A DNA stretch of 64,000 bases from Agrococcus sp. Marseille-P2731 (GTDB taxonomy: Bacteria; Actinomycetota; Actinomycetes; Actinomycetales; Microbacteriaceae). Under the pieces are notes generated by a model. It did not search any database, was not told where the DNA came from, and was given only the letters and a program-made list of their open reading frames with translations. Where the stretch lies: contig NZ_FPEG01000003.1 in NCBI RefSeq assembly GCF_900117395.1, positions 372,001 through 436,000 on the forward strand. Reading direction: 5' to 3'. Position numbers and translations under genes: made by a program. Shown here in pieces: positions 8,741-17,497 of the stretch (position 1 is its first letter; each line of letters starts with the position of its first letter).

Positions 8741-9856
8741 CTACTGCTCGGTGAGCGGCGCGAGGTCCTCGTTGTCGGCGTAGGCCTCAGCGGCGTTCGC
8801 CTGCGTCACGATGACCGGCTCGAGCAGGTTCGCGGGCACCTCGACGGCGCCGTTGTCCGACGTCGCGGTGGTCGTGGGCTCCTCGCCCGCCTGCAGCGCC
8901 TGTGCCATCTCGATGGCCGCGGCGACGAGCGCGCGGGTGTCCTTGTAGATGGTGGAGTACTGGTCTCCGGCGACGATCGACTGCACCGACTCGACCTCGG
9001 AGTCCTGGCCCGTCACGACCGGCACGTCGCGCCCGTCGTTCTGCACCGAGGTGAGGATGGCGCGAGCGAGGTTGTCGTTCGGGGAGAGCACGCCGTGCAG
9101 GTCCTCGCCCTGGTACGAGTTCTGCAGGATCGTGTCCATGCGGTTCTGCGCGTTCTCCGCAGCCCAGTCCTCGGTCGCCGTCTGCTGCACCGAGGTCTGC
9201 TCCGAGACGACCGTCAGGGTGCCGTCGTCGATCTTCGGCTGCAGCACGCTCATCGCGCCGTCGAAGAAGACCGCCGAGTTCGAGTCGTCGGCCGAGCCCG
9301 AGAAGAGCTCGATGTTCCAGGCCTCCTGGTCGCCGAAGCGCTCCTCGAGGCCGTCGAGCAGCGACTGCGCCTGCAGCTCGCCCACGTGGTAGTTGTCGAA
9401 CGCCACGTAGTAGTCGACGAGCTCGCTGTTCTGGATCAGGCGGTCGTAGGCGATCACCGTGATGTCGGCTGCGTCGGCCGCCTCGAGCTGCGTCGCGAGC
9501 TGGTTCGTGTCGGCAGCGCCGACGATGATGACCTCGGCACCGGCCGAGATCATGCTCTGGATCTGCTGCTGCTGGTCACCGACCGAGTTCGACGAGCCGG
9601 CGTACTGCACGTTGCCCGTGAAGCCCGCCTCCTCGAGGCCGTTCGTGAACAGGTCGCCCGCGAGCACCCAGTTCTCGCTCGTGCGGTCGGGCAGGGCGAC
9701 GCCGATCGTGGCGTCGGCGGCGAAGCCGCCCGCTGCAGCGGCGGTCTCGCCGCCTTCGGCGGCCGTCTCTGCGGGGGTCTCTGCGCGGCCGCAGCCGGTC
9801 AGCGCGATGCTGACGGCGGCGATGCCGGCCAGCGCCGCGAAGGTGGTCTTCTTCAT
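8741..9856 (-). CDS. chvE: monosaccharide ABC importer, substrate-binding lipoprotein (ChvE-like)
   Basis: A 371-residue periplasmic-binding-protein-fold lipoprotein. The signal peptide ends in a lipobox (ALTGC, Cys near residue 22) followed by a Glu/Ala-rich linker. The mature domain starts ATIGVALPDRTSENW, as in ChvE/XylF-type type I binding proteins, and carries family segments such as QQQIQSMISAGAEVIIVGAAD and VIAYDRLI. It captures an aldose outside the membrane for the permease and ATPase encoded just upstream. AGGAG lies six bases before ATG 9856. It is the last gene of the operon and ends at a strong terminator. The exact sugar (xylose, galactose, arabinose or several) is not readable. 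Confidence 0.88.
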   Translation of the reverse strand: MKKTTFAALAGIAAVSIALTGCGRAETPAETAAEGGETAAAAGGFAADATIGVALPDRTSENWVLAGDLFTNGLEEAGFTGNVQYAGSSNSVGDQQQQIQSMISAGAEVIIVGAADTNQLATQLEAADAADITVIAYDRLIQNSELVDYYVAFDNYHVGELQAQSLLDGLEERFGDQEAWNIELFSGSADDSNSAVFFDGAMSVLQPKIDDGTLTVVSEQTSVQQTATEDWAAENAQNRMDTILQNSYQGEDLHGVLSPNDNLARAILTSVQNDGRDVPVVTGQDSEVESVQSIVAGDQYSTIYKDTRALVAAAIEMAQALQAGEEPTTTATSDNGAVEVPANLLEPVIVTQANAAEAYADNEDLAPLTEQ

Positions 9857-9911
9857 GAGTGCTCCTGGTGTTCGGTGGGGGTGTTCGAGATGAGTGGTGC
9901 GGATGCGGTGG

Positions 9912-11192
9912 TCACGACGAGACGGTCAGGCCGTCTCGGTCGCGTCCCCGCGTGAGTCCGCGCTGCAGCAGCGCGATGATCGAGAAGCGCCCCTGGCGCT
10001 TGTTGAGCACGTCGATGGCGACGGCGATCAGCAGCACGAGGCCCTTGATGACCTGGATCCAGTCGGAGCCGGTGCCGACCGCGAAGAGGCCGTTCGACAG
10101 CACTGCCATCACGAGGCCGCCGATGATGCTGCCGGCGACCGTGCCGATGCCGCCCGCGACCGCCGCGCCTCCGATGAACACGGCGGCGATGGCGTCGAGC
10201 TCCCAGCCGTTGCCGTCCGCGGGGCCGGCTGACTGCGAGCGAGCGATCCACATCATGCCCGCGACCGATGCGAGCACCGACATGTTGGCCATGACGAAGA
10301 AGTCGATCCAGCGCGAGCGCACGCCCGAGAGCTCTGCTGCACGGCGGTTGCCGCCGACCGCGTAGATGTGGCGGCCCAGGGTCGTGCGCTGGGTGAGGAA
10401 GCCGTAGACGAGCACGAAGGCGACCAGCAGCAGGCCGGAGAGCGGGAAGCTCGTGCCGGGGCGGCCGCTGGCGAACAGCAGCGCGGCGGCGATGATGACG
10501 CCCGCGACCAGCACGAGCCGCGTGATGAGCACCCAGGTCGGTGCGACGGGGGCTCCCATGCGCGCTCGGCGCGAGCGGGCGCGCAGCTCGAACACGACGA
10601 CCGCGACGATGGCCGCGGCGCCGAGCAGCAGCGTCAGGTTGTTGTACCCGGTGTTGGGTCCGACCTCAGGCAGGTAGCCCGCGAGCGCGGAGACGAAGCC
10701 GGGGTCGACGCCGATGCCGCGCGACTGCCCGACGAGCTGGTTGAGGCCGCGGAACATGAGCATGCCGGCGAGCGTGACGATGAACGCGGGCACGCCGACG
10801 AACGCGACCCAGAAGCCCTGCCAGGCGCCGATCACGAGCCCGAGGCCCAGGCCGAGCAGGATGCTCAGCCCCCACGGCAGGCCCCAGTCGTTCATCGAGA
10901 TCGCGACGACGACGCTCGTGAAGGCGGCGACAGAGCCGACCGAGAGGTCGATGTGCCCGGCGATGATGACCATCACCATGCCGATCGCGAGCAGCAGGAT
11001 GTAGGACTGCGACTGCACGATGTTGATCACGTTGCCCGGCGCGAGCGTGGTGCCGCTCGTGGCGATCTGGAAGGCCAGCACGATCACGATGAGCGCACCG
11101 AGGATGCCGAACTCCTTGAGCGAGCCCTGCTTGCCGAACAGCATGCTGAACTCCGTCAGGAACCCTCGGCGCTCTGCCACTCGTTCGGTCAT
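9912..11192 (-). CDS. gguB: monosaccharide ABC importer, permease (GguB/XylH-like)
   Basis: A 426-residue permease of the RbsC/XylH branch with about ten transmembrane segments. The conserved [13 protein letters not shown] motif and the EAA-like [20 protein letters not shown] loop are present. The long form, with an extra hydrophilic insert near residues 200-225, fits the multiple-monosaccharide group (GguB/MmsB) rather than RbsC. It should dimerise in the membrane and couple to the tandem ATPase, whose 3' end it overlaps by 4 bp (ATGA). The spacing to the binding-protein gene is 55 bases. Confidence 0.9.
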   Translation of the reverse strand: MTERVAERRGFLTEFSMLFGKQGSLKEFGILGALIVIVLAFQIATSGTTLAPGNVINIVQSQSYILLLAIGMVMVIIAGHIDLSVGSVAAFTSVVVAISMNDWGLPWGLSILLGLGLGLVIGAWQGFWVAFVGVPAFIVTLAGMLMFRGLNQLVGQSRGIGVDPGFVSALAGYLPEVGPNTGYNNLTLLLGAAAIVAVVVFELRARSRRARMGAPVAPTWVLITRLVLVAGVIIAAALLFASGRPGTSFPLSGLLLVAFVLVYGFLTQRTTLGRHIYAVGGNRRAAELSGVRSRWIDFFVMANMSVLASVAGMMWIARSQSAGPADGNGWELDAIAAVFIGGAAVAGGIGTVAGSIIGGLVMAVLSNGLFAVGTGSDWIQVIKGLVLLIAVAIDVLNKRQGRFSIIALLQRGLTRGRDRDGLTVSS

Positions 11193-12730
11193 GCGTCGTC
11201 ACCCTTCGTCGGCGCCATGCGGCGCATGAGCATCTCCTGGTCGGCATCGGCGGCACGCAGCTCGCCCGTGATGCGACCTTCGAAGATCGTGTAGATGCGG
11301 TCTGCCAGGCCGAGCAGCTCTGGCAGCTCGGAGGAGATGAGGATCACGCCCTTGCCGGCATCCGCCAGCTCGCGCACGATCTGGTAGATCTCGCTCTTCG
11401 CCCCCACGTCGATGCCGCGAGTGGGCTCGTCGAGGATCAGCAGGTCGGGGTCGGTGAACATCCACTTCGCCAGCACGACCTTCTGCTGGTTGCCGCCGGA
11501 GAGCGTGTCGACGCCCTGCTCGACGCTCGGCGACTTGATGCGCAGCGTCTGGCGGTACTCCTCCGACACGCTCGACTCCTGCAGCGCGTCGACGACGCCC
11601 GCGGGAGCGATCTTCGACAGCTTGGCCGAGACGATCGAGCGCTTGATGGTGTCCAGCAGGTTGAGCCCGAGCGCCTTGCGGTCCTCGCTCACGTACGCGA
11701 TCCCGTGGCCGATCGCCTCTGGCACGGAGCGCACCTTGATCTCCTTGCCGTCCTTCAGGATCGTCCCGCCGAGCCAGGTGCCGTACTGGCGACCGAAGAT
11801 GCTCATCGCGAGCTCGGTGCGGCCGGCGCCCATCAGGCCGGCGAAGCCGACGATCTCGCCGCGACGCACGGTGAAGCTGGAGTTCTTGGCGACGAGCCGC
11901 TCGGCAGAGAGCGGATGCTGCACGGTCCAGTCGCGCACCTCGAAGAAGGTCTCGCCGGCGGTGTGCCCGCGCTCCGGGAACCGCTGCCCGAGCGTGCGGC
12001 CGACCATGCCGCGGATGATGCGGTCCTCGTCGACGCCGCCTGCGGCAATGTCGAGCGTCTCGATCGTCTTGCCGTCGCGGATGATGGTGATCGCATCCGC
12101 CACCTGCTCGATCTCGTTGAGCTTGTGGGAGATCATGATGGACGTCACGCCCTTGGCCTTCAGGCCCACGATCAGGTCGAGCAGGTGCTGCGAGTCGGTC
12201 TCGTTCAGCGCCGCGGTGGGCTCGTCGAGGATCAGGAGCTTGACGTCCTTCTCGAGCGCCTTGGCGATCTCGACGAGCTGCTGCTTGCCGACGCCGATGT
12301 GCTTGATGGGCGTGTCCGGATCCTCGCTCAGGCCGACGCGGGCGAGCAGCTCGGTCGCGCGCATGCGCACGGTGTCCCAGTCGATCGCGATGCCGCGACG
12401 CGGCTCGTTGCCGAGGAAGATGTTCTCGGCGATCGAGAGCTCCGGCACCAGCGCGAGCTCCTGGTGGATGATGACGATGCCGGCGCGCTCCGACTCGTTG
12501 ATGCTGCTGAACGCGACGGGCTCGGCCTGGTAGACGATCTGGCCGCTGAACGTGCCGTGCGGGTAGACGCCGGAGAGCACCTTCATCAGCGTCGACTTGC
12601 CGGCACCGTTCTCGCCGCAGATCGCGTGGATGGTGCCCTTGTGCACCTCGATGCTCACGTCGTCGAGGGCGCGCACGCCGGGGAACTCCTTCGTGATGCG
12701 CTGCATCGACAGGATCACCGGCTCAGCCAC
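11189..12730 (-). CDS. gguA: monosaccharide ABC importer, tandem ATPase (GguA-like)
   Basis: A 513-residue protein with two ABC domains. Domain 1 has an intact Walker A ([10 protein letters not shown], 39-48), LSGVYPHGT and [10 protein letters not shown]. Domain 2 has the usual degenerate Walker A of sugar CUT2 ATPases ([10 protein letters not shown]) with intact LSGGNQQKV and [13 protein letters not shown]. It energises import of monosaccharides. The start is GTG 12730 behind AGGGAG. A clear promoter lies at 12776-12804, so the three-gene operon can be transcribed independently of the ROK regulator gene upstream. Confidence 0.92.
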   Translation of the reverse strand: MAEPVILSMQRITKEFPGVRALDDVSIEVHKGTIHAICGENGAGKSTLMKVLSGVYPHGTFSGQIVYQAEPVAFSSINESERAGIVIIHQELALVPELSIAENIFLGNEPRRGIAIDWDTVRMRATELLARVGLSEDPDTPIKHIGVGKQQLVEIAKALEKDVKLLILDEPTAALNETDSQHLLDLIVGLKAKGVTSIMISHKLNEIEQVADAITIIRDGKTIETLDIAAGGVDEDRIIRGMVGRTLGQRFPERGHTAGETFFEVRDWTVQHPLSAERLVAKNSSFTVRRGEIVGFAGLMGAGRTELAMSIFGRQYGTWLGGTILKDGKEIKVRSVPEAIGHGIAYVSEDRKALGLNLLDTIKRSIVSAKLSKIAPAGVVDALQESSVSEEYRQTLRIKSPSVEQGVDTLSGGNQQKVVLAKWMFTDPDLLILDEPTRGIDVGAKSEIYQIVRELADAGKGVILISSELPELLGLADRIYTIFEGRITGELRAADADQEMLMRRMAPTKGDDA

Positions 12731-12775
12731 CCTTGGCTCCCTCCATCGACCGCCGCCATCGACGGATCGCGGATC

Positions 12776-12804
12776 AACCTACGCTGGCGGATGGGTCGCG
12801 TCAA
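12776..12804 (-). promoter_or_regulatory. promoter of the monosaccharide ABC operon
   Basis: On the minus strand, TTGACG (12799-12804), a 17-base spacer and TAGGTT (12776-12781) form a near-consensus sigma-A promoter, giving a leader of about 40 bases. Just upstream is GCGTTCATGACTTGAC, which shares GCGTTCAT..CTTGAC with the promoter of the adjacent ROK gene, so both may be read by the same regulator. Confidence 0.7.
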
Positions 12805-12835
12805 GTCATGAACGCAATCTCAGCAGACGCGATCG

Positions 12836-14005
12836 TCAGATGAACGCGTTGGCGCGCGCCGTCTGGCGAGCGAGCGTGACCGCACCCAGCACCTCTGCCC
12901 GCGAGCCGAGCGACGACCCGACGACCTGCGTCGTCGTCACGAGCGCGTGCAGCGCGAAGCGCCGGAAGCCCTCGCGCACCGGCTCCAGCAGCAGCTCGCC
13001 GACCTCGGCGAGCGGCCCGCCGACGACGACGACGGATGGGGCGAGCAGGTTCGAGAGGTTGGCGACCGAGCGCCCGATCGCGACGCCGGAGTCGGCGACG
13101 ACGCGACGCGTCGCGAGATCGCCCTCGATGGCCTGGCGCACGATGTCGGCGGTCGTGATGGGCCTGCCGAAGGCCTCGGAGAGCGACTGCGCCATGACGC
13201 GCACGGACGCGAGGGTCTCGAGGCAGCCCCTGCTGCCGCACACGCACAGCGTGCCTCCCGGCTCGACCTGCACGTGCCCGAGCTCGCCGGCGATCCCGAA
13301 GGCGCCTCGATGCAGCCGGCCGCCCAGCACGAGCCCGCAGCCGATGCCCGTGCCGATCTTGACGAAGATCAGGTCGTCGACGTCGGCGTAGGGGCCGAAG
13401 GCGCGCTCGGCGATCGCGCCGAGATCGGCGTCGTTCGCCACCTCCACGGGCATGCCGAAGGCCTCGCCGATGCGGTCGCGCGTCACGCCGTCCCACTCCG
13501 GCAGGATCGTGTGCCCGACGATGGCGCCTGAGCGCAGGTCGATCGGGCAGGGCACGCCGACGCAGATCGCCGCGACGTCGTCGCGCCGCAGCCCGGCCCC
13601 TCGCAGCAGCTGATCGAGCCGGTCGACCGCGATCGCGAGGCTCTCGTCGGCACGGTGCCCGGCGGGCAGCACCACCTCGTCCTCGATGAGCACCATCGGA
13701 TCGTCAGCCGCGACGGCGATGCGCACGTGCTGCCGACCGAAGTCGACCCCGACGACGGTGGGGCCCTCGGCGCGCTCGAGGGTCACGAGGCTCGCGCGCC
13801 GCCCCTGGTGCACGGTCGGAGCGGTGGAGACCGCGCCGCGCTCCCGCAGCGCTCGCACGATGTTGGAGACGGTCGCGTGCGCGAGGCCGGTGCGCTCGGC
13901 GATCTCCGACTGGGTCGCCGGCGAGTCGCGCAGCGCCTGCACGACGCGCGCCTGGTTGGCGGCGCGCAGCGCGCCCTGGGAGCCGGGGCTGCGTCGGGTT
14001 GCCAT
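12836..14005 (-). CDS. ROK-family transcriptional regulator of the sugar importer
   Basis: A 389-residue XylR/NagC-type ROK repressor. Residues about 15-75 form a winged helix (QARVVQALRDSPATQSEIAERTGLAHATVSNIVRAL, in two halves). The ROK kinase-like domain follows with VGVDFGRQHVRIAV, the ligand and catalytic-site region GELGHVQVEPGG, and the zinc motif CVCGSRGCLE. It should bind a sugar and release DNA. It lies directly upstream of the monosaccharide importer on the same strand, the usual arrangement for a local regulator. Its ATG has no ribosome site; TTGACA-17-CACCAT places transcription start on the A of ATG, and a 14-bp palindrome covers the start codon, suggesting autoregulation. Confidence 0.88.
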   Translation of the reverse strand: MATRRSPGSQGALRAANQARVVQALRDSPATQSEIAERTGLAHATVSNIVRALRERGAVSTAPTVHQGRRASLVTLERAEGPTVVGVDFGRQHVRIAVAADDPMVLIEDEVVLPAGHRADESLAIAVDRLDQLLRGAGLRRDDVAAICVGVPCPIDLRSGAIVGHTILPEWDGVTRDRIGEAFGMPVEVANDADLGAIAERAFGPYADVDDLIFVKIGTGIGCGLVLGGRLHRGAFGIAGELGHVQVEPGGTLCVCGSRGCLETLASVRVMAQSLSEAFGRPITTADIVRQAIEGDLATRRVVADSGVAIGRSVANLSNLLAPSVVVVGGPLAEVGELLLEPVREGFRRFALHALVTTTQVVGSSLGSRAEVLGAVTLARQTARANAFI

Positions 14006-14015
14006 TGGGCAATGG
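14002..14015. promoter_or_regulatory. 14-bp perfect palindrome over the ROK start codon (candidate operator)
   Basis: CCATTG-GG-CAATGG is a perfect inverted repeat that covers the ATG and runs up into the -10 hexamer of the ROK gene. A bound dimer would block initiation, which suits autorepression. A second inverted element, CTTG-TTGT-CAAG, overlaps the -35 at 14030-14041. Which one is the true operator is not known. Confidence 0.5.
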
Positions 14016-14040
14016 TGACGAGCCGCCCCCTTGTTGTCAA
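14012..14040 (-). promoter_or_regulatory. ROK gene promoter, leaderless
   Basis: A consensus -35 TTGACA (14035-14040 on the minus strand), a 17-base spacer and CACCAT (14012-14017) end six bases before the ATG at 14005. This predicts a transcript starting at the start codon. Confidence 0.6.
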
Positions 14041-14104
14041 GAAATGAACGCGAGACCGGACGTGCGGACGCGCTCGGCGGGCCCGCCGAGCGCCGTCGGT
14101 GCGG

Positions 14105-15958
14105 TCAGCGCGCCGCCTGCTGCGCGAAGAGCGCGGCATAGGTGCCGGCCTGCGCGAGCAGCTCGTCGTGCGTACCCCGCTCGACGATGCGGCCGGCATC
14201 GATGACGAAGATCACATCGGCGTCGCGGATCGTCGACAGCCGGTGCGCGATCGCGAGCGTCGTGCGGCCGCGCGCGGCCTCGTCGAGCGCCGCCTGCACC
14301 ACGCGCTCCGAGACCGTGTCGAGCGCGCTCGTCGCCTCGTCGAGCACGAGCACGGCGGGATCCTTGAGCAGCACCCGCGCGATCGCGATGCGCTGCTTCT
14401 CGCCGCCCGAGAGCCGGTAGCCGCGCTCGCCGACGATCGTGTCGTAGCCGTCGGCAAAGCGGTGGATGGTGTCGTAGATGCTCGCTGCGCGCGTCGCTGC
14501 GTCGAGCTCGGCGTCGGTCGCGTCGGGCTTGGCGTAGCGCAGGTTGTCGGCGATGGATGCGTGGAACAGGTAGGGCTCCTGGCTCACGATGCCGATGTTG
14601 TCGGTGAGCGCAGAGGTGTCGATCTCGCGCACGTCGACGCCCGCGAAGCGCACGGCTCCCCCGGTGACCTCGTGCAGTCGCGGCAGGAGGTATCCGATCG
14701 TGGTCTTCCCAGCCCCCGAGGGCCCGACGAAGGCGGCGAAGGTGCCGGGCTCCAGGGAGAACGAGACGCCGTCGAGCGTGTTCGGCTCGCTCGCCTGCGC
14801 ATCCGGATAGCGGAACTCCACCGCGTCGAACTCGACCTCCCCCAGGCGCGACGCGTCCGGCTGCACGGGCTCCGCGGCCGGCACGATCGACGGCCTCAGG
14901 TCGAGGTACTCGAAGATGCGCGCGAACAGCGCCGAGGAGGTCTGCAGGTCGAGCGCCACCCGCAGCAGGCCCATGAGCGGCATGAGCAGGCGCGACTGCA
15001 CCGTCGTGAAGGCGACGAGCGTGCCAGCGGTGACCCCGACATCCCCGCCCGTGATCAGGTAGCCCGCGATCACGTAGATCACCGCGGGCAGGATGGAGAT
15101 GAAGATCGAGACGAGCGCGAAGAACGTCTGGCCGCTCATCGTCAGCCGCACCTGCAGCCCGATCTGGCGGTCGTTCTCGTCGCGGTAGCGGCGCGACTCG
15201 TCGGTCTGACGACCGAACACCTTCGCGAGCAGGATGCCGGAGACCGAGAGGGACTCCTGCGTGATGGCCGTCATCTCGCTCAGGGACTCCTGCGTCTCCG
15301 TCGCGATGCGCGCGCGCACCTGCCCGACGCGGCGCTGCAGGATGACGAGCAGCGGCGTGAGCAGCACGGCGGCGATCGTGAGCTCCCACGAGAGGATCAG
15401 CATCGTCACCAGGCTCGAGAGCACGGTGACGGTGTTGCCGACGACCGAGGAGATCGTGTTCGAGAGCACGTTCGCGACGCCGCCGACGTCGTTCTGCAGG
15501 CGCGACTGGATGACGCCCGTCTTCGTGCGGGTGAAGAAGGCCAGCTCCATGCCCTGCAGCCGGTCGAAGAGGCTGTTGCGCAGCTCGCCCATCACGCGGT
15601 TGCCGACTCGCGAGGTGAGCCAGGTCTGCCAGATGCCGAGCAGGCTGGCAGTGATCCAGAGCGCCACCATGACGGCCACCAGCGTCCACAGCAGCCGCAG
15701 GTCGGGCCCGCCCTCGGGCGGGAAGAGCGCCTCGTCGAAGACGCGCTGCGTCAGCAGCGGCGGGAAGACCGAGACCGCGGCGACGACGAGCACGAGGGCG
15801 ATCGTGAGGGTGATCTGGCCGCGGTGCGGCGCGAAGAGTCCGAGGATGCGCTTGCCGAGGTCGGGCACGCGGGGTGCTGTCGCGTTCGCCTCGCGCTGCG
15901 CGGATTCATCGCGCATCGCCACCCGGCCGCCGCGGCCACCGCCCATCCCCATGCTCAT
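14105..15958 (-). CDS. ABC exporter half-transporter (permease-ATPase fusion)
   Basis: A 617-residue type IV ABC exporter. The N-terminal 45 residues are Gly- and Arg-rich. Six transmembrane helices (about 50-340) precede the ATPase with Walker A GPSGAGKTT, signature LSGGEKQRIAIARVLL, Walker B VLVLDEATSALD and the switch His in IAHRLSTI. It acts as a homo- or heterodimer that exports lipids, drugs or peptides. No partner gene is adjacent, so a homodimer is likely. Start ATG 15958 is supported by TACGGT at 15965-15970 six bases upstream (leaderless). The substrate is unknown. Confidence 0.9.
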   Translation of the reverse strand: MSMGMGGGRGGRVAMRDESAQREANATAPRVPDLGKRILGLFAPHRGQITLTIALVLVVAAVSVFPPLLTQRVFDEALFPPEGGPDLRLLWTLVAVMVALWITASLLGIWQTWLTSRVGNRVMGELRNSLFDRLQGMELAFFTRTKTGVIQSRLQNDVGGVANVLSNTISSVVGNTVTVLSSLVTMLILSWELTIAAVLLTPLLVILQRRVGQVRARIATETQESLSEMTAITQESLSVSGILLAKVFGRQTDESRRYRDENDRQIGLQVRLTMSGQTFFALVSIFISILPAVIYVIAGYLITGGDVGVTAGTLVAFTTVQSRLLMPLMGLLRVALDLQTSSALFARIFEYLDLRPSIVPAAEPVQPDASRLGEVEFDAVEFRYPDAQASEPNTLDGVSFSLEPGTFAAFVGPSGAGKTTIGYLLPRLHEVTGGAVRFAGVDVREIDTSALTDNIGIVSQEPYLFHASIADNLRYAKPDATDAELDAATRAASIYDTIHRFADGYDTIVGERGYRLSGGEKQRIAIARVLLKDPAVLVLDEATSALDTVSERVVQAALDEAARGRTTLAIAHRLSTIRDADVIFVIDAGRIVERGTHDELLAQAGTYAALFAQQAAR

Positions 15959-16012
15959 GGGCCAACCGTAGCGGCGCCCACCCCGCCGATGCCGCGCGCC
16001 GGCCAGCGAGGC

Positions 16013-16249
16013 TCAGCGGTCGACGGCGCCGGCATCGCCGGCCCGGAACCCGCGGCCGCGCTCGTCGAGCGCCTCACGCAGGATGCGCACCGCCTTCGGC
16101 CCCACACCGTGGACCGCGAGCAGCTCTGCCTCGCGCATCCCGGCGACCTGATCGAGCGTCGTGACGCCGATCGCGAGCAGCGCGCTCGCGGCCGGCCGGC
16201 CGATCTTCGGCAGGTCACCCACCTGCTCGGGCAGGCCTCGCGTGCTCAT
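16013..16249 (-). CDS. small helix-hairpin-helix protein, RNA polymerase alpha-CTD-like
   Basis: A 78-residue protein with the helix-hairpin-helix fold seen in the RNA polymerase alpha C-terminal domain and RuvA/UvrC: LPKIGRPAASALLAIGV, then LDQVAGMREAELLAVHGVGP and KAVRILREALDE. The two GxG-type hairpins (KIGRPA and VHGVGP) usually contact the DNA backbone without sequence specificity. No enzymatic domain is attached. ATG 16249 has GGGAGG nine bases upstream; an in-frame ATG at 16273 is less likely. Function is unknown; a DNA-binding accessory is an inference. Confidence 0.75.
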   Translation of the reverse strand: MSTRGLPEQVGDLPKIGRPAASALLAIGVTTLDQVAGMREAELLAVHGVGPKAVRILREALDERGRGFRAGDAGAVDR

Positions 16250-16284
16250 GCGCACAGCCTCCCACCGGAGCATCCCCGCGCACG

Positions 16285-16320
16285 ACGAAGGGCCGCACCC
16301 TCGCGGGTGCGGCCCTTCGT
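16285..16320 (-). terminator. rplJ-rplL operon terminator
   Basis: ACGAAGGGCCGCACCC (16285-16300) and GGGTGCGGCCCTTCGT (16305-16320) make a perfect 16-bp stem with a 4-base loop, 17 bases after the rplL stop. It has no U-tract. Confidence 0.9.
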
Positions 16321-16336
16321 GCTGGATCGAGCGGTC

Positions 16337-16723
16337 TTACTTGACCGTGACCGTCGCGCCGGCCTCTTCGAGGTCAGCCTTGGCCTTCTCGGCGTCCTCC
16401 TTCTTCGCGCCCTCGAGCACGTTGGCGGGAGCACCGTCGACGAGGGCCTTCGCCTCGCCGAGGCCAAGCGACGTGAGCGAGCGCACGACCTTGATGACCT
16501 GGATCTTCGCCGAGCCGGCAGCCTCGAGGACGACGTCGAACTCCGTCTGCTCCTCAGCCTCCTCAGCAGCAGCGCCACCGGCGGCGGGTGCCGCGGCGAC
16601 CGCGACCGGAGCCGCAGCGGTGACCTCGAAGGTCTCCTCGAATGCCTTCACGAACTCGCTGAGCTCGATGAGCGTGAGCTCCTTGAACTGCTCGAGCAGC
16701 TCGTCAGTCGACAGCTTTGCCAT
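16337..16723 (-). CDS. rplL: 50S ribosomal protein L7/L12
   Basis: A 128-residue ribosomal stalk protein. The N-terminal dimerisation helix reads [20 protein letters not shown]. An Ala/Gly-rich hinge (about 36-55) leads to the C-terminal domain with [21 protein letters not shown] and [14 protein letters not shown], which contacts translational GTPases. AAGGAG lies upstream of ATG 16723. It follows rplJ by 33 bases in one operon; stoichiometry (several L7/L12 per L10) is normally raised by better translation of rplL. Confidence 0.98.
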   Translation of the reverse strand: MAKLSTDELLEQFKELTLIELSEFVKAFEETFEVTAAAPVAVAAAPAAGGAAAEEAEEQTEFDVVLEAAGSAKIQVIKVVRSLTSLGLGEAKALVDGAPANVLEGAKKEDAEKAKADLEEAGATVTVK

Positions 16724-16756
16724 CGTCTTCTCCTTGTTTCTGGTACCGACCGGGCC

Positions 16757-17275
16757 TTATTCGGCCGCGGACTCCTGCTTCGCACGCAGCGCGTCGACCG
16801 CGCGAGCGGCCTGGGCGAGCGGTGCGTTGAACATGTATGCAGCGCCGAACAGCGAGGCCTTGAAGGCTCCTGCCAGCTTGGCCAGCAGCACCTCCCGCGA
16901 CTCGAGATCGGCGAGCTTGTTGACGTCCTCGGTCGTGAGCGGGTTCCCGTCGAAGAAACCGTTCTTGACCACGAGCGCCGGGTTCGCCTTGGCGAAGGCA
17001 CGCAGCTCCTTCGCGACGGCGACAGGGTCGCCGTGCACGAAAGCGATCGCCGACGGGCCGACGAGCGAATCGTCGAACGCCGTGATTCCGGCGTTGTTGG
17101 CAGCGATCTTGCTGAGCGTGTTCTTCACCACGGCGTACGTCGCGTGCTCACTGATCGATCGGCGCAGCGTCTTCATCTGGCCGACGGTGAGACCGCGGTA
17201 CTCGGTCAGCAGGACGGCGTTCGAGGTCTCGAAGAGGTTCGAGAGCTCGGCGACCGATGCTTCCTTGTTCGCCAT
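16757..17275 (-). CDS. rplJ: 50S ribosomal protein L10
   Basis: A 172-residue protein with the L10 rRNA-binding domain (residues 1-110: [39 protein letters not shown]) and a C-terminal helix that carries L7/L12 dimers. It anchors the ribosomal stalk and binds its own mRNA leader. AAGGAG precedes ATG 17275. Unusually, rplJ-rplL are separated from rplK-rplA by 16 kb of unrelated genes. Confidence 0.98.
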   Translation of the reverse strand: MANKEASVAELSNLFETSNAVLLTEYRGLTVGQMKTLRRSISEHATYAVVKNTLSKIAANNAGITAFDDSLVGPSAIAFVHGDPVAVAKELRAFAKANPALVVKNGFFDGNPLTTEDVNKLADLESREVLLAKLAGAFKASLFGAAYMFNAPLAQAARAVDALRAKQESAAE

Positions 17276-17456
17276 GGTGCTCCTTGCATCGTTGCTGGCT
17301 GCCCTGGCCCGCACATGAAAATGAGCTCCGGCGACAGCGCGGGAGCTCGGTCCTCGACGGGACTCTTGCACCTGCGCGGGCCGACGCTCTCACGAGCAAG
17401 CCTTCGGTTGTCGCGCACCTTTCGAGCACGCGCCAACGACCAGCGGTCTTTGGTAT
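17276..17456 (-). promoter_or_regulatory. L10 leader (autoregulatory mRNA leader of rplJ-rplL)
   Basis: The 180-base leader begins with the nested hairpin CCAA-AGACCGCTGGTCG-TTGG (17433-17453 read on the minus strand), followed by further pairing segments and AACCGAAGG. This matches the conserved L10 leader, in which the L10-(L7/L12) complex binds the RNA and represses its own synthesis. Confidence 0.75.
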
Positions 17457-17462
17457 GCGGCA

Positions 17463-17492
17463 AGACTACGGCACGACGGATGCGCGGCGCAA
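17463..17492 (-). promoter_or_regulatory. rplJ-rplL promoter
   Basis: TTGCGC (17487-17492), an 18-base spacer and TAGTCT (17463-17468) on the minus strand place the start a few bases before the L10 leader hairpin, just past the stop of the sensor kinase gene. Confidence 0.55.
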
Positions 17493-17497
17493 GCCGG

